From JAITVM01 sp031551135 (lineage in GTDB: Bacteria > Bacillota > Clostridia > Lachnospirales > JAITVM01): a DNA stretch of 64,000 bases. Position numbers and translations under genes: made by a program. The DNA lies in the NCBI GenBank assembly GCA_031551135.1, contig JAVBOA010000027.1:1-64000 (forward strand), given 5' to 3'. The notes under the pieces are model-generated. The model worked only from the letters and a program-made list of their open reading frames with translations, did not search any database and was not told where the DNA came from. Positions 17,601-28,062 of the stretch are shown here, in pieces. Every line of letters begins with the position of its first letter. The first letter of the stretch is position 1.

Positions 17601-20189
17601 TTATTTTGTACCATTTATTTCGCCGTCAGCACCGTATAGGAATTCAGTCTTTATTCCGTTGGCGTCGATTTTTTCCTTGAGCCTGTTTATACTGTTATAT
17701 CTAAAAAACGTTGATTTTCCATCTTTATCTGTAAACATTGAAATATTACCGGCGAAATCATATTCGAAAAGCTCGTATTTCTCATCAGGATAAATTTTTT
17801 TAATTAAGCGGTTGTTTTTATCAAAAATATTTATTCCTATATTTTTCATATTTTGCTTTTCTTCGAAAGCTATAGGGTTTAACATTTCTCCGTCACAATC
17901 ATAAGTTAATTCAAGAATTTCAGCGTTTGGGAGAATAATCCTTATTAATTTGCCGTTTTCATTATACTTAAACACAGTTATTATTTTTATATAGCTCGTT
18001 TCTGAATTGCTCTTTTCATAATCATTGAAATTGGTATCATTTAAATCCAAATAATCGACCTTTTGTTTTAATAAGCCAAATTCATTATATTCATAAGCGA
18101 CAGTTTGTTCGGTGATTTCGTTTATTTTTGAGATTTCTCTAACTAATCGATTAATGCCTATATAAAATAATTTTCTATCTTCACCCGTTGATTTATGTAT
18201 TTGACAAATATTATTCCTGCTATCGAATTTATAATCTATTATTAAATAAGATAAAGGATATTCTCCGAGGTGAGATTCCGTATAACTGATTTTTTCTTGA
18301 ATTTTATTTTGATTTTTATCATATGCGTATAAAATCACATTGTATAAATCTTTGGATGAAGGAATCCATTTTTCTGTAATATTTCCGGCAAAATCATATT
18401 TCAAGATTTCGCCTATGGCTTTATCTTTTTTTGTATCAGAATTTGAAACTATATTAATTGCTTGCTTTCCCGAGGGTAGTTCAATATTTACAAGCTCATA
18501 ATTCTCATCATATTTATAACGATATTTTTTGCTTACTTCATTGGTAAGCTTCGAATATTCAACATCTTTCGGCGACGTAATTTCTATAAGATTTCCGAGC
18601 AGGTCATAACGTCTTAATTCTTTGTAAGTATTGTTTACAGATATTTCAACGCATTTATCCATATTGTTATATTTAAAACGTTTTTCTACACCAAGCTCAT
18701 TCTCATAAATAAGCCGACCCAGTTGATCGTATCCGCGCTCTAAGCAAAAATTGTTCGGATAATATGTCAGCTCCGGCAAAATGCTGTCATCGCTTTTATA
18801 AATATATTTTATTTCATTTTTATTCGGGTCAATCCTGTTTATCAAGCGGCCTTTGGCATCATAGGAATATTTTATGACTGCCGTAACACCTTTATTTATT
18901 TTAATTTTCTTTTCGCATAATTTTCCTGTTTTATTATATTCGTAAAGTGATTCAAAACCGTTTGATTTTAAATATTTCGTTACAATGCCATTTTCATTTC
19001 TTGTCCATTTTTCGAAATTGCCGTCCGGCGTTTCTTTATAAATCATCAGATTATTTTTATCGTATTCGAAATAATATTTACCTTTACCCGAATTCTCTTT
19101 TGATGACAATAATAAACCTTCATTATAATCAAAATGCCAAACGCGATTATTCTGCAAAGTTAATTCTCTAATCAGACTTTGCCGGTCATATTTTATGCTG
19201 AATATAAATTTTTGGCTGTAAGTAATCTGATAAACCATGTCAAATGAGCAGTTCGATAAATAGAAATCAAATTTTTTATTTCGTTCATCAAATTCAATCT
19301 TCCATGTTGAATATTTTTGAAAATACATAAATACCGGAAATTCTTTTCTGTTATATATCAATCCGACATCCGTTTTGCCCAATGGGTCTACAACTCTATT
19401 CAGTTTTCCATTTTTCATATCATACAAAAAAGTCCATTTTCCGCCGTTAGCTTGTTCGAAAGCAGACAAAAGAGAATCAGTATAAAAATATTTAATATTC
19501 CGTCCTGTATGATCAGTCAATTGAATTATTTTGTTATCTTTGTAACGAAACATTAATTTTTTTCCGCAAGAAGAGATAATAGAGCTGATTAAACAGGTAC
19601 CGGCAATATATCTAAACTCTATAAAATTATTATTTAAGTCTGAAATTCTTTTAAGGTGACCGTCAAAACTAAATACATGGATATAATTATCTTTTTTTAT
19701 TGATATTTCTTTTTTAGAGCTATTCTCTGAAATCACCTTAACTAAGCTATTCGGAGAAATATTTATCCAATCCTCTCCGCTTTTTGTAAAGACAATTCTT
19801 TTGTTAGAAGTATCTGCTATAGATAAATTAGTGCTGTCATATTCACAATAAACTTCATAATCTATGGTCCAGCCAAAACCAAGAAGCCCGCCTGATTTCA
19901 TCCTGTAGTCTTGATGGCTTGAAAGTTTGCTTTTTATTGTATGAAATCGTCGTTTTATCGCTATCGGCGGCCCGATGCATTTTATATAAAAATCAAGATA
20001 TTCTTTAGATATTCCATTATCAATAACGTCAAACTCTGCACCGGAGAGTAAAATTGTTCTGCTATTTAAAAGCATTTCGTCCTCGCTAGGCGGATATCGA
20101 TTTTCGACGGACGGCAGAGAAAATTCTTTGCCTTTATTGAGCCGATTAGCCAATTCAAATGCATCTCTAAAAAGTTTTTTGTTTTCCAT
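17601..20189 (-). CDS. RHS/YD-repeat protein lacking a toxin tip, 862 aa
   Basis: The protein consists of RHS-type YD repeats (L-x-R-I/V-x-D-x-x-x-N/G-x-x-x-x-F-x-Y) from about residue 90 to the end, with an N-terminal region of the DUF6531 kind (G-L-L-G-F-G-W near residue 100). Classic RHS proteins end in a D-P-x-G-x-x-x-G motif and a variable toxin. This one stops at F-L-Y-G-A-D-G-E-I-N-G without either. It may be truncated, an orphan without tip, or a structural cocoon. ATG 20189 is eight bases from AGAGG; ATG 20195 is too close to it. Confidence 0.7.
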   Translation of the reverse strand: MENKKLFRDAFELANRLNKGKEFSLPSVENRYPPSEDEMLLNSRTILLSGAEFDVIDNGISKEYLDFYIKCIGPPIAIKRRFHTIKSKLSSHQDYRMKSGGLLGFGWTIDYEVYCEYDSTNLSIADTSNKRIVFTKSGEDWINISPNSLVKVISENSSKKEISIKKDNYIHVFSFDGHLKRISDLNNNFIEFRYIAGTCLISSIISSCGKKLMFRYKDNKIIQLTDHTGRNIKYFYTDSLLSAFEQANGGKWTFLYDMKNGKLNRVVDPLGKTDVGLIYNRKEFPVFMYFQKYSTWKIEFDERNKKFDFYLSNCSFDMVYQITYSQKFIFSIKYDRQSLIRELTLQNNRVWHFDYNEGLLLSSKENSGKGKYYFEYDKNNLMIYKETPDGNFEKWTRNENGIVTKYLKSNGFESLYEYNKTGKLCEKKIKINKGVTAVIKYSYDAKGRLINRIDPNKNEIKYIYKSDDSILPELTYYPNNFCLERGYDQLGRLIYENELGVEKRFKYNNMDKCVEISVNNTYKELRRYDLLGNLIEITSPKDVEYSKLTNEVSKKYRYKYDENYELVNIELPSGKQAINIVSNSDTKKDKAIGEILKYDFAGNITEKWIPSSKDLYNVILYAYDKNQNKIQEKISYTESHLGEYPLSYLIIDYKFDSRNNICQIHKSTGEDRKLFYIGINRLVREISKINEITEQTVAYEYNEFGLLKQKVDYLDLNDTNFNDYEKSNSETSYIKIITVFKYNENGKLIRIILPNAEILELTYDCDGEMLNPIAFEEKQNMKNIGINIFDKNNRLIKKIYPDEKYELFEYDFAGNISMFTDKDGKSTFFRYNSINRLKEKIDANGIKTEFLYGADGEINGTK

Positions 20190-20215
20190 AGCCATTGCCT
20201 CTATAAGAAATATTT

Positions 20216-20989
20216 TTAATCTAAAATTATTTTCTGTCCAAATTGAATCTTTTTCTTTAGTCCACTGTTCTCTTTTTTGATTTTTTCTAGAATCTTAACA
20301 AGTTTAGTATGAATGGTAAAATTAGATACCGGATTTATCTCTTCTTCTAATTTATAAGCGATATAATTTTGAATAACTTCGCGTTCAATTCTTTCGTTGT
20401 TAAGACATAAAAGGCAAAATGTAATGTCCATTTGATTCTGGGTTCTTGTCTGTAAAGTTTCTCTGGCAAAGTATTTAAGAATAATATTGCTTAGAGTCGG
20501 CTGTTTGTATCCGGAATATAAAACATTTACGATGTTAATTGTGTTATATTCGGTCGTAAAATCATATAAGTCTTGATACTCACTACGCAAATATGCGCCT
20601 TTTTTCAATTTAAACCTGCCAAGTTCCAGTTGATTTTCTGTAATTTCGGTATATGGCTCTATTTCAATTTCTATATATTGAGTTCGATAATCTTTATCGC
20701 TTATTTCATCATAAAAGTTCATTTTTATAGAGACTTCATCCTCGGTCGCACCGTAGCTTAAAATTGTGGGCTTACCGATAACATAAATCTTTCCTTTATG
20801 TTTGACTAAACCCTTTGAAAAAGTGATTATTTGCTTATCAACCTTTGGCATCAAGCCGGAGATAATTCCATCCGACAAATTTTCAGTACAGACATCTAAA
20901 ACATCTCTCGGATAATCTCTCATAATTTCAAGCATTTCTATTTTTAAAATACGGTCTTTTTTAAAATATGGGAAATTAAGTTCTTGCAT
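20216..20989 (-). CDS. Unknown CIS-locus protein, possible baseplate or receptor-type component, 257 aa
   Basis: No family is recognised with confidence. The N-terminal half is beta-rich with D-G-I-I-S-G-L-M and H-K-G-K-I-Y-V-I-G patterns like those in phage baseplate or tail-fibre heads. The C-terminal third is helical and charged. It has no signal peptide. GAGG precedes ATG 20989. It lies between the RHS gene and the Hsp70-like ATPase gene, in the conserved-looking core of the locus, so a structural role is inferred. Confidence 0.5.
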   Translation of the reverse strand: MQELNFPYFKKDRILKIEMLEIMRDYPRDVLDVCTENLSDGIISGLMPKVDKQIITFSKGLVKHKGKIYVIGKPTILSYGATEDEVSIKMNFYDEISDKDYRTQYIEIEIEPYTEITENQLELGRFKLKKGAYLRSEYQDLYDFTTEYNTINIVNVLYSGYKQPTLSNIILKYFARETLQTRTQNQMDITFCLLCLNNERIEREVIQNYIAYKLEEEINPVSNFTIHTKLVKILEKIKKENSGLKKKIQFGQKIILD

Positions 20990-21037
20990 AGTTTATCGCC
21001 TCATAGTATTTTCCTGATTTTTTTATTTTTGAAAAAC

Positions 21038-23695
21038 TCATTTTTGACCATCAAAAAAATTAAGTTCCCATTCATCATTTTCAAACGGCATATATTTTCT
21101 TTCGCCAATCAAAAGTGTGCCATTTTTTCTGGCCAACGGCAGAATATAAAATCCCCATTTATCTAGAAAAGCGAAAGTAAATATTTTTATTTCACCGTCT
21201 ATAATGCTGTCTATGTCGTCCTGCAAAATTTTTTCCGAATATTCTCTGGTCGTTTCTTCATAAGTTGTCGATCTGAAATCCTTAATATTTGTAATGAAAG
21301 GATATTTGTGAAGGATTTTGTTGCCCGCATCCATCAATATCATTTCTATATCCTCAGTATCAATATTTCTTGAAACAAAACCATACGATTTTGTTATTTC
21401 TTCAAGGCTGGAAATCATAATGACTTCACTTCCGGAATGAGTGTATGAAACGAGCTTATATGGAGTTATAGGCGCTTTATTTTTGATAACCGGAGCAATT
21501 AAACCAATTTTCCTTGCGTTTTGATATTTGACCGCTCCTTCGAGGCAAGTCAGTTTAAAATCCTGTACTGCTTTTTCTTTTCTGGAGGATTCAATAAACC
21601 GGCCCGGAATAAATTCCTTTAATGCATCTCGAAATATATCTATTTTGCAAGTTTGTCCTGTTAATTTGATAAAATTAAATTGATCAAGCTCGCCATTTAA
21701 AAAAAGCGGTTCAATAAATTTTTTTATTACACTATATATTTCAGCTTTCGTTAATAAAGTGATTTCTTCTTTTGTAATAATGACCTCCGGAAAATCGGTA
21801 GTTAATGTAAGCTTCTTATGCTCATTTGTAATGTTTCGATTTAGATTATGCCTTTTTGAATTTTGATATATATTTAATCTCCAGCTTTCTTCTGCTAAAA
21901 TTTTGGGATCGGCTAAATCGGTTTTAAGTCCGCATTTATGAAAATTAGTTTGCATTTCGCTTGTAGTCTGAAAAAGCTCTATCTTTATTTTTTCTGCCAA
22001 ATTCCAGAGAAAATAAAAATTACTTTTAACTTTAATATAATCTTCCGTGGGATTATTTTTATAATTAAAAAATTTAGTCGGTATAATTTTTTCGCAGGAA
22101 TCGTAGATTAATTCGAAATTCTTATAAATGTCATCTATAGTGCTTTTATCAACATTTCTGTATATATCAGACAAATCAATTTCAAAAATATCTTCCATAT
22201 TTATTTTCTCTTCGTTAGCATAATATTTAGTGAATAAAATTTTTAAATATTGAAATATCCGAAAAGTGATATTATTTCCGCCGAAATTTGTTTCGCCGTT
22301 AGCATAAGTTGTTGTCAAATTAAGGCAGTATGTTATTTGGTTATCTTCTATAAAATATGTACAGCTCGTAAGGTCGGTAGTACCGCCGCCGCAATCGATA
22401 ATAAGCGCACAATAATCTTTGCCGTCTTCGAATCTATTGTTTTCAATCTGGTTTGAAATCGAATTATATAAAACCGCAATTCCTTCATCCAATGCTGTGT
22501 CAACAATAATTTCATATTCGGGAAGTATTTCTTTGTACATCTCAAGAAATTGAAATTTCTGTTTAACCGGACTGGTTATATGTAAAGATTTATAACTGCA
22601 TTTATGCTGCTGCTCGGACACGGAGATTATGTAGTCAAAATAAGACTTCAAAATATTCTTTCGCGTGATATAAGCGATATTTCCGTTTTCGTCAGCTATT
22701 TCTTCGATTTTGTTGTAGTCATTTATCCATTTTTTTATCCCATAAAACACAGTTGCCGGATTATTATAGCTGTTTTTTCTGGCATTTTTCAGAGCGTCAT
22801 ATCCGAATCGATATACTATTTGAGCAGAGTCGCTGCAATCTTTTATGCCTACAACCGACGGCAGTATTTCAGATAATACATTTGTTTTGCTCAAAGTATT
22901 AACAAATCTTGTCTTGTTTATTTTATTCAAAGCAACTCCGTTTTTTTGTAAATCTTGTTTCAGATTATTTCCTATGTGATGTTCACCCAAATAAGACCCG
23001 GCTGCAGAATTGCTGGTGCCAAAATCGATAACTAAAGAAGTATGTGCAGCTTGAGTATCAATTATTAAAAGTTCTGATATATTCACTAAATAGCAATTAA
23101 TTTTTGTAGGCATCATTTTTCCGGAATAGTAATAATTATATAAATACCTTGATGATTTCTCGTCTATGAATCCCAAAAAATAATTTTTATACATAGCTTC
23201 CGGGATTGATGAATCCAGCAATTCATTTTTGCAAATCAGATAGTATTCTTTATTTGATTTAATTAAATTTAGAATACCAGAAATCTGTCTATTTTCATTG
23301 AATAACAGTACATTGCCCTCGCTGAGCCTTTCGCCCTTTATTATATAATTATCATTAATTGTTGTTTCTATTTTTTTATAAAGTGTGATCCTTGTAGGTA
23401 TTTGAATTTCTTCATGTTCTTCAATAAGATTCAGCATTTTAGCGAATTTATTTACTACTAATTCAAAGCTCTCAACAACGAATTTATCAATAAAAGTAAA
23501 TAGTTTAGCTCCGCGATATTTCAATATAGTATTAATCAAATAAACCCGATTGAGTTTATAAGCTACTCCAATGACCAATTTTTCTTTATAACAAATTTCA
23601 CGCAGCTGTAAAGTAGTCAATTCCTGCAGTTCTTCGAGAGTATATGCAGCATTTAAAGCTTTTTCTACCGGATTAAGCTGATACGTATATTTCAT
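21038..23695 (-). CDS. Hsp70/actin-fold ATPase, 885 aa
   Basis: The ATPase part begins near residue 220 with V-I-D-F-G-T-S-N-S-A (phosphate-1 loop). It continues with I-I-D-C-G-G-G-T-T-D-L (phosphate-2) and a later L-T-G-Q adenosine-type motif, so it is a divergent Hsp70/actin-fold protein much longer than DnaK (about 610). The first 60 residues form a SAP/HeH-like helical motif (Y-T-L-E-E-L-Q-E-L-T-x-x-Q-L-R). GGAGG fixes ATG 23695; a TTG four codons upstream would precede it. A DnaJ protein lies in the same locus and no ClpV is present, so a remodelling role in the apparatus is plausible but unproven. Confidence 0.75.
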   Translation of the reverse strand: MKYTYQLNPVEKALNAAYTLEELQELTTLQLREICYKEKLVIGVAYKLNRVYLINTILKYRGAKLFTFIDKFVVESFELVVNKFAKMLNLIEEHEEIQIPTRITLYKKIETTINDNYIIKGERLSEGNVLLFNENRQISGILNLIKSNKEYYLICKNELLDSSIPEAMYKNYFLGFIDEKSSRYLYNYYYSGKMMPTKINCYLVNISELLIIDTQAAHTSLVIDFGTSNSAAGSYLGEHHIGNNLKQDLQKNGVALNKINKTRFVNTLSKTNVLSEILPSVVGIKDCSDSAQIVYRFGYDALKNARKNSYNNPATVFYGIKKWINDYNKIEEIADENGNIAYITRKNILKSYFDYIISVSEQQHKCSYKSLHITSPVKQKFQFLEMYKEILPEYEIIVDTALDEGIAVLYNSISNQIENNRFEDGKDYCALIIDCGGGTTDLTSCTYFIEDNQITYCLNLTTTYANGETNFGGNNITFRIFQYLKILFTKYYANEEKINMEDIFEIDLSDIYRNVDKSTIDDIYKNFELIYDSCEKIIPTKFFNYKNNPTEDYIKVKSNFYFLWNLAEKIKIELFQTTSEMQTNFHKCGLKTDLADPKILAEESWRLNIYQNSKRHNLNRNITNEHKKLTLTTDFPEVIITKEEITLLTKAEIYSVIKKFIEPLFLNGELDQFNFIKLTGQTCKIDIFRDALKEFIPGRFIESSRKEKAVQDFKLTCLEGAVKYQNARKIGLIAPVIKNKAPITPYKLVSYTHSGSEVIMISSLEEITKSYGFVSRNIDTEDIEMILMDAGNKILHKYPFITNIKDFRSTTYEETTREYSEKILQDDIDSIIDGEIKIFTFAFLDKWGFYILPLARKNGTLLIGERKYMPFENDEWELNFFDGQK

Positions 23696-23725
23696 ATTTA
23701 CCTCCAAGATATCTAAAGCTATATC

Positions 23726-24415
23726 TCAATAATTCATTATTCTGCCTATTTTCATCATTTCATAAACACCAAATACCCCGAAAATGTTTTCCCAATAGAC
23801 TTCTACCGTACATTTAAAAGGCAGAAATAAATGTTTGAGAACTTCAATCTGTTCTGATTTTTGTGGAGTTTCTTCCGTTCTGAGAAAAAATACTATTTCA
23901 TCTTTTTCAACGGCATTTGAAAAAATATATGCTTTTGTAAAAATCCGGCTTACACAATCTCTTAAAAGGTGGATACATTCACCGGTACTGTGCAGGGTTA
24001 GAATATTATTAGCGATTACTTTTTGCTCAATATATGTGAATAAATCGATTTTTTGTTTAATATATTCGCCGAAATATCCGTTTTTCATGTCATTGATAAC
24101 AAAATTTATATAATATTCCCGTTTATTCATGCCGGCCATAACATCGATATCCTTTAAATGATGAATTGATAAATCATGAATAACATTTACAATATCTTCA
24201 TTCTCGTTTACATTTGGTTCAAACAGTTCCTTAAAAATGCTGTAATAACGATAGAATGGATTTATTTCTACATCTTGAAGAACTTTAGTCTCGTTCATTT
24301 CAAAAAAGCTGAGTTCCATATATCCTGAAAAAGGACGGCCGTATTTATAAAAGATAGTATCGGGGTCAATATTGTTTTCTATCGCCTTTATTGCAAGCTC
24401 CCAAATATAATTCAT
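23726..24415 (-). CDS. Unknown CIS-locus protein, baseplate candidate, 229 aa
   Basis: No family is recognised. The protein is soluble, helix-rich and aromatic-rich (N-P-F-Y-R-Y-Y; L-F-L-P-F-K-C-T-V-E-V-Y-W). A C-terminal beta segment resembles the ends of some baseplate wedge proteins only in a general way. ATG 24415 overlaps the stop of the upstream gene by one base (TAATG) and has GGGGAG eight bases before it, so the two are coupled. Coupling with the 424-aa gene suggests the two form a complex, as TssF and TssG do in type VI systems; that parallel is inference. Confidence 0.5.
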   Translation of the reverse strand: MNYIWELAIKAIENNIDPDTIFYKYGRPFSGYMELSFFEMNETKVLQDVEINPFYRYYSIFKELFEPNVNENEDIVNVIHDLSIHHLKDIDVMAGMNKREYYINFVINDMKNGYFGEYIKQKIDLFTYIEQKVIANNILTLHSTGECIHLLRDCVSRIFTKAYIFSNAVEKDEIVFFLRTEETPQKSEQIEVLKHLFLPFKCTVEVYWENIFGVFGVYEMMKIGRIMNY

Positions 24416-25689
24416 TAAACCAGCTCCCCAATACATTTGTATTCAGGAAATAAAATTTGAAGCTCTGATATTAAAAAGCTCATTTTGTCATAAATTAAAT
24501 AGTTTTCCCTATCATAGGGCTTGAATTTCAACAACAAAATTTTTTTACCATCATCAACTCTGATATTATCATCTATAAAGTCATTGAAATTTATTGTTTG
24601 TTCGATTTTTTTATAGCTGTCCCTGACTTCTGCATTTTGAAACAATAATTCCTTTGATAGCTCATAACATTGAACAAGCCTCGCGATTTCGCCTTTTGTA
24701 CGAATAATCATCGATTTGACATTTGAATAACGTCCGATAAATCCTAAATTTCGGTTATTGGACAGCAATTCAAAGTTGTAAATGCTTTGCTTTGAATTAT
24801 TTATATCTTCAATTTGCAGCAAACTCCATTTATGCTGATTATCGTTTGGAGAAACTATAACTAAGTCTTTTTCAAGCCTCTTACAATAAATATAATCAAC
24901 ATTTTCGATTCCGACCAAATAACCATTTTGTACACCGAATTCTTCAAGAGAAATAACATGATCAAAATTAATTCTATCCTTTGCAGGCATAGGAAAAGAT
25001 TTATCTTCGGCTTCTATTTTTTTTATATTCCAAAGAGGGATTGCATTGATTTCCTTATATTTCTCATATTCAGCCAAATCAATTATAATTTCCGTTATTT
25101 TTTCATCAGGCTTAAGCAAAATTGATGAATTCAGGATAATATCTACATATTTATAGGCATATGGACAATTTAATGTGCTCCATATAATTTTATTGTATTG
25201 AAAAACTCGGTATAGCTTTTCAATTTCGTCTATGTACTTTCTGCATTCTCTCAAAGAGACTTCAATTTCATGGACATCTTGATTCGTTTTTACATAGCCC
25301 TTATAATATCTTCTGCGTTTTAAAATTTCTCGAAATGTGAGATTATCACATTTTAAAAATATACTGGTCACTATAAATTCTTGATTATTTTGAAGTTTTT
25401 CGTTTATTTCATTCATATCATAGACTGTATCATCAAGGTCAGCAGGAATTATTGGATGCAAAAAATCATTTACGGGATCAATATTTTCGACTTTTTCCAA
25501 ACAGGTGTAGATATAGAACTTGTTAAGAGGGTCTTCAATCTCATCATAAATTCTTTTTTCCAATCGCTTATACATATCCATGTTATATAAAACTACGTTA
25601 TCAAAAACATCATAAAGAATTTTTTTCATAAAGCGACGGTCATTTAGATCATTTATTTTATTAAGTCTGTCCTGAATAATATCTCTCAA
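24415..25689 (-). CDS. Unknown CIS-locus protein, baseplate candidate, 424 aa
   Basis: No family is recognised. The N-terminal 70 residues are helical and acidic; the rest alternates helices and strands without membrane segments. The start is a TTG at 25689 with GGAG five bases upstream. It is translationally coupled to the 229-aa gene downstream. Size, coupling and location between the FHA/PP2C regulators and the ATPase make it a baseplate (TssF-like) candidate, but only structure prediction could show this. Confidence 0.5.
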   Translation of the reverse strand: MRDIIQDRLNKINDLNDRRFMKKILYDVFDNVVLYNMDMYKRLEKRIYDEIEDPLNKFYIYTCLEKVENIDPVNDFLHPIIPADLDDTVYDMNEINEKLQNNQEFIVTSIFLKCDNLTFREILKRRRYYKGYVKTNQDVHEIEVSLRECRKYIDEIEKLYRVFQYNKIIWSTLNCPYAYKYVDIILNSSILLKPDEKITEIIIDLAEYEKYKEINAIPLWNIKKIEAEDKSFPMPAKDRINFDHVISLEEFGVQNGYLVGIENVDYIYCKRLEKDLVIVSPNDNQHKWSLLQIEDINNSKQSIYNFELLSNNRNLGFIGRYSNVKSMIIRTKGEIARLVQCYELSKELLFQNAEVRDSYKKIEQTINFNDFIDDNIRVDDGKKILLLKFKPYDRENYLIYDKMSFLISELQILFPEYKCIGELV

Positions 25690-25726
25690 TTTTACTCCGC
25701 CTCAGTTAGATAAATATTAAATAAAT

Positions 25727-28051
25727 TTAGTAAATCATATATTTACTTTGCAGCTCCAATATTTTTTCTTGAACCGCAATCGCCAAATCATAAGCATCAA
25801 CGCTTTGATATGTATCTTTTGCCTGTTTATAATAATTAATGGCCATTTGAATATTTTCTTTTTTCGCATGGTCATCAGCAAATGTTTCCAATACCTTTGC
25901 GCTGTAAATAATTTTTTCTTTTTCCTGTTTCGAACTCTCTTCTTCTTGCTTATCTTTTTTAGACTGGTCTTCTATCAATAAATCATTCTCGATATCATCA
26001 ATTATCTTGATTTTATCCTGCATTAATAACATTCTTTCGTTTTGATTAATGCCTTTACAGAGTGCCTGAGCCTCTTTATATTTAATTTTTGCCTCGGCAT
26101 AATTCTCGTCTTTCAAAAGCTCATCGGCCTCAGCTTCAATTATGTCAATTTCGATAAGTTTATTCGAATTCTCGAATTCCTTTTTGCTAATATTAGCTGC
26201 GTCTATTTTTTCATTAACACTTGAAATTTCACTTGTCATTTTTAAATTGGAATAAATATCTCGTGCGAGTTTATAATTGCTTATTGCTATTTCAAAATTT
26301 GCATCAATAATATGCATATCGCCGGAACGTACGTAGCCGTCTGCTATTTCGGCTTGTGTGTTTTTTTCTTCATTAGCTATTTTTTCACTTAACTCAGAAA
26401 TCTTTTTTTCGGCGGCGGCGGCTTTATCCAGTTCATCCAATTCAACATAAGACTTGACGGAATCGTTATAAATGTCCAGAGCTTTTAAATAATCTTTAGA
26501 CGTAACGGCTTTATCAGCAGTCAGTTCAGTTTTTTCAATTGACTTAATTTTATTTTCCAGTTCTTCTTGTTTTTTCGTTTCTTCCTCGACCTTTTTAGCT
26601 TCTTGTTCTGCTTTTTTTGCTTCTTCTTCTGCTTTCTTAGCTTCGCTTTCAGATTTTTCGTCAGCCTTTATCTGGCTTTCAATTTTCTCTTTTTTAAGTG
26701 TTATATCTTTTTCTGCTTCTGCGTTTTTAACTTTCAAAGCAGATTTTAATGCCTTATTATAATTTTCAATAGCGTTTTCCGGTTGTTTTAGCTCCGTTTG
26801 ATAATCTGCTAATGAAATCAGCTCGTAAACATAATCATTTTCACTGCATGCCAAAATTTTACCTTCAAGTTCGTCTTCATCCAATAAATCGTAAAAATCA
26901 ATTTCATTTTTTGCTTCATTAAGCGCTTTTTCATAACTTAATTTTGCGTCTGTATACTTTTTATTTTTAAACAGCTCATCACCATCAATTATTAATTGAG
27001 TAACTCTTTGTTTTGAACTTAAAGATTCTTTAATATCAGCATTTTCTTCACCTTTTTTACCTTTTGTTTCTTTTAAACTTTTGCTTTCGTTAATTCCTTT
27101 TTCATATTCTAAAAGAGCTCTTTCGTAATTTTTATCTTCTATGTATACATTGCCTTTGTTTTGGAATCCGGCAATATTATTTAAAATTTCCTTGCGCTTT
27201 ATGTTAGCTTTGTAGAGATATGTAAATAGAATAATGCCTGTTATAATAAGTGGTATGGCAACCATTAGAGCGATCTTAATTATTTTTTTAGTATTATCTT
27301 TTTCTTGAAAAGTTTTTTGTGCAAAGACTGTGGCTAATGTGTGATTACTGACATTTTTCTCTTGCTTGCTTAAATATAAATCATGCAGCTCATCGAGATA
27401 TTCTGTCGCATCTTTTGCTCCTTCAACTGCATCCAGCATTTCCAGAGTCGTTATTTTCTGCCAGAAGCCCCATGTTGTTAAAAGTAAAATATCTTCATCA
27501 TAAAGAATAATTTTCTTTGAGGACTCAATTTTTATTTTTCCTTGTTTGCCGAGAAAATTTGATAAATTTCTGCTTTCTTCAATTCCATATATACCGTCAT
27601 TGGGAATTTTGTATTCATCAATCATTTCTTGGTACAGGCTTTGATCATGACTTTTTAGAAAAATACTTTCTCCTCTGAAAATATTTAAATGACAGTTTCC
27701 GCAATGAACATAGCGCAATTTTTTGTAGTTTGACGCTACAACCATAATACTTGCTTTTAGTTGAAATTTGGCGCTCTGTTCTTTTAACTGTTTATGAGCT
27801 TCCTTAACAAATGATTTCAGCTTTCGTTTTGATAGCGTTGGTTTTTTTGTAAACAAATCCAATACAGTATGTACAGCAAGTTCTGCGCTTATAACTTCTT
27901 CTTCATTGTCATAAGTTTCGGCTATCGCCCAACAAATGAAATTGTCCATCTCTACAAAGCCAAAATAATCTTTGTTTCTTTTCTTAGTTCCGGCTTCTGA
28001 TATATATTTTGTTACAAAATCGCTGTTTAGGCGTCTTAATCCTGAACCCAT
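25727..28051 (-). CDS. Degenerate PP2C-domain membrane protein with TPR-like/coiled-coil C-terminus, 774 aa
   Basis: Residues about 15-265 follow the PP2C fold: R-N-K-D-Y-F-G-F, then H-C-G-N-C-H-L, then L-L-L-T-T-W-G. However, the catalytic ADG is AET, the SDG is TWG and the terminal DN is NH, so it should be an inactive pseudophosphatase. A transmembrane helix follows (about 270-295). After it come about 480 residues of TPR-like repeats (Y-x-x-A-L-x-x-Y-x-x-A) and a charged Lys/Glu coiled coil outside the membrane. I start it at ATG 28051, twelve bases after the upstream stop; an upstream in-frame ATG at 28186 would overlap the previous gene by 124 bp. Confidence 0.7.
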   Translation of the reverse strand: MGSGLRRLNSDFVTKYISEAGTKKRNKDYFGFVEMDNFICWAIAETYDNEEEVISAELAVHTVLDLFTKKPTLSKRKLKSFVKEAHKQLKEQSAKFQLKASIMVVASNYKKLRYVHCGNCHLNIFRGESIFLKSHDQSLYQEMIDEYKIPNDGIYGIEESRNLSNFLGKQGKIKIESSKKIILYDEDILLLTTWGFWQKITTLEMLDAVEGAKDATEYLDELHDLYLSKQEKNVSNHTLATVFAQKTFQEKDNTKKIIKIALMVAIPLIITGIILFTYLYKANIKRKEILNNIAGFQNKGNVYIEDKNYERALLEYEKGINESKSLKETKGKKGEENADIKESLSSKQRVTQLIIDGDELFKNKKYTDAKLSYEKALNEAKNEIDFYDLLDEDELEGKILACSENDYVYELISLADYQTELKQPENAIENYNKALKSALKVKNAEAEKDITLKKEKIESQIKADEKSESEAKKAEEEAKKAEQEAKKVEEETKKQEELENKIKSIEKTELTADKAVTSKDYLKALDIYNDSVKSYVELDELDKAAAAEKKISELSEKIANEEKNTQAEIADGYVRSGDMHIIDANFEIAISNYKLARDIYSNLKMTSEISSVNEKIDAANISKKEFENSNKLIEIDIIEAEADELLKDENYAEAKIKYKEAQALCKGINQNERMLLMQDKIKIIDDIENDLLIEDQSKKDKQEEESSKQEKEKIIYSAKVLETFADDHAKKENIQMAINYYKQAKDTYQSVDAYDLAIAVQEKILELQSKYMIY

Positions 28052-28062
28052 GCCAGTGCTTT

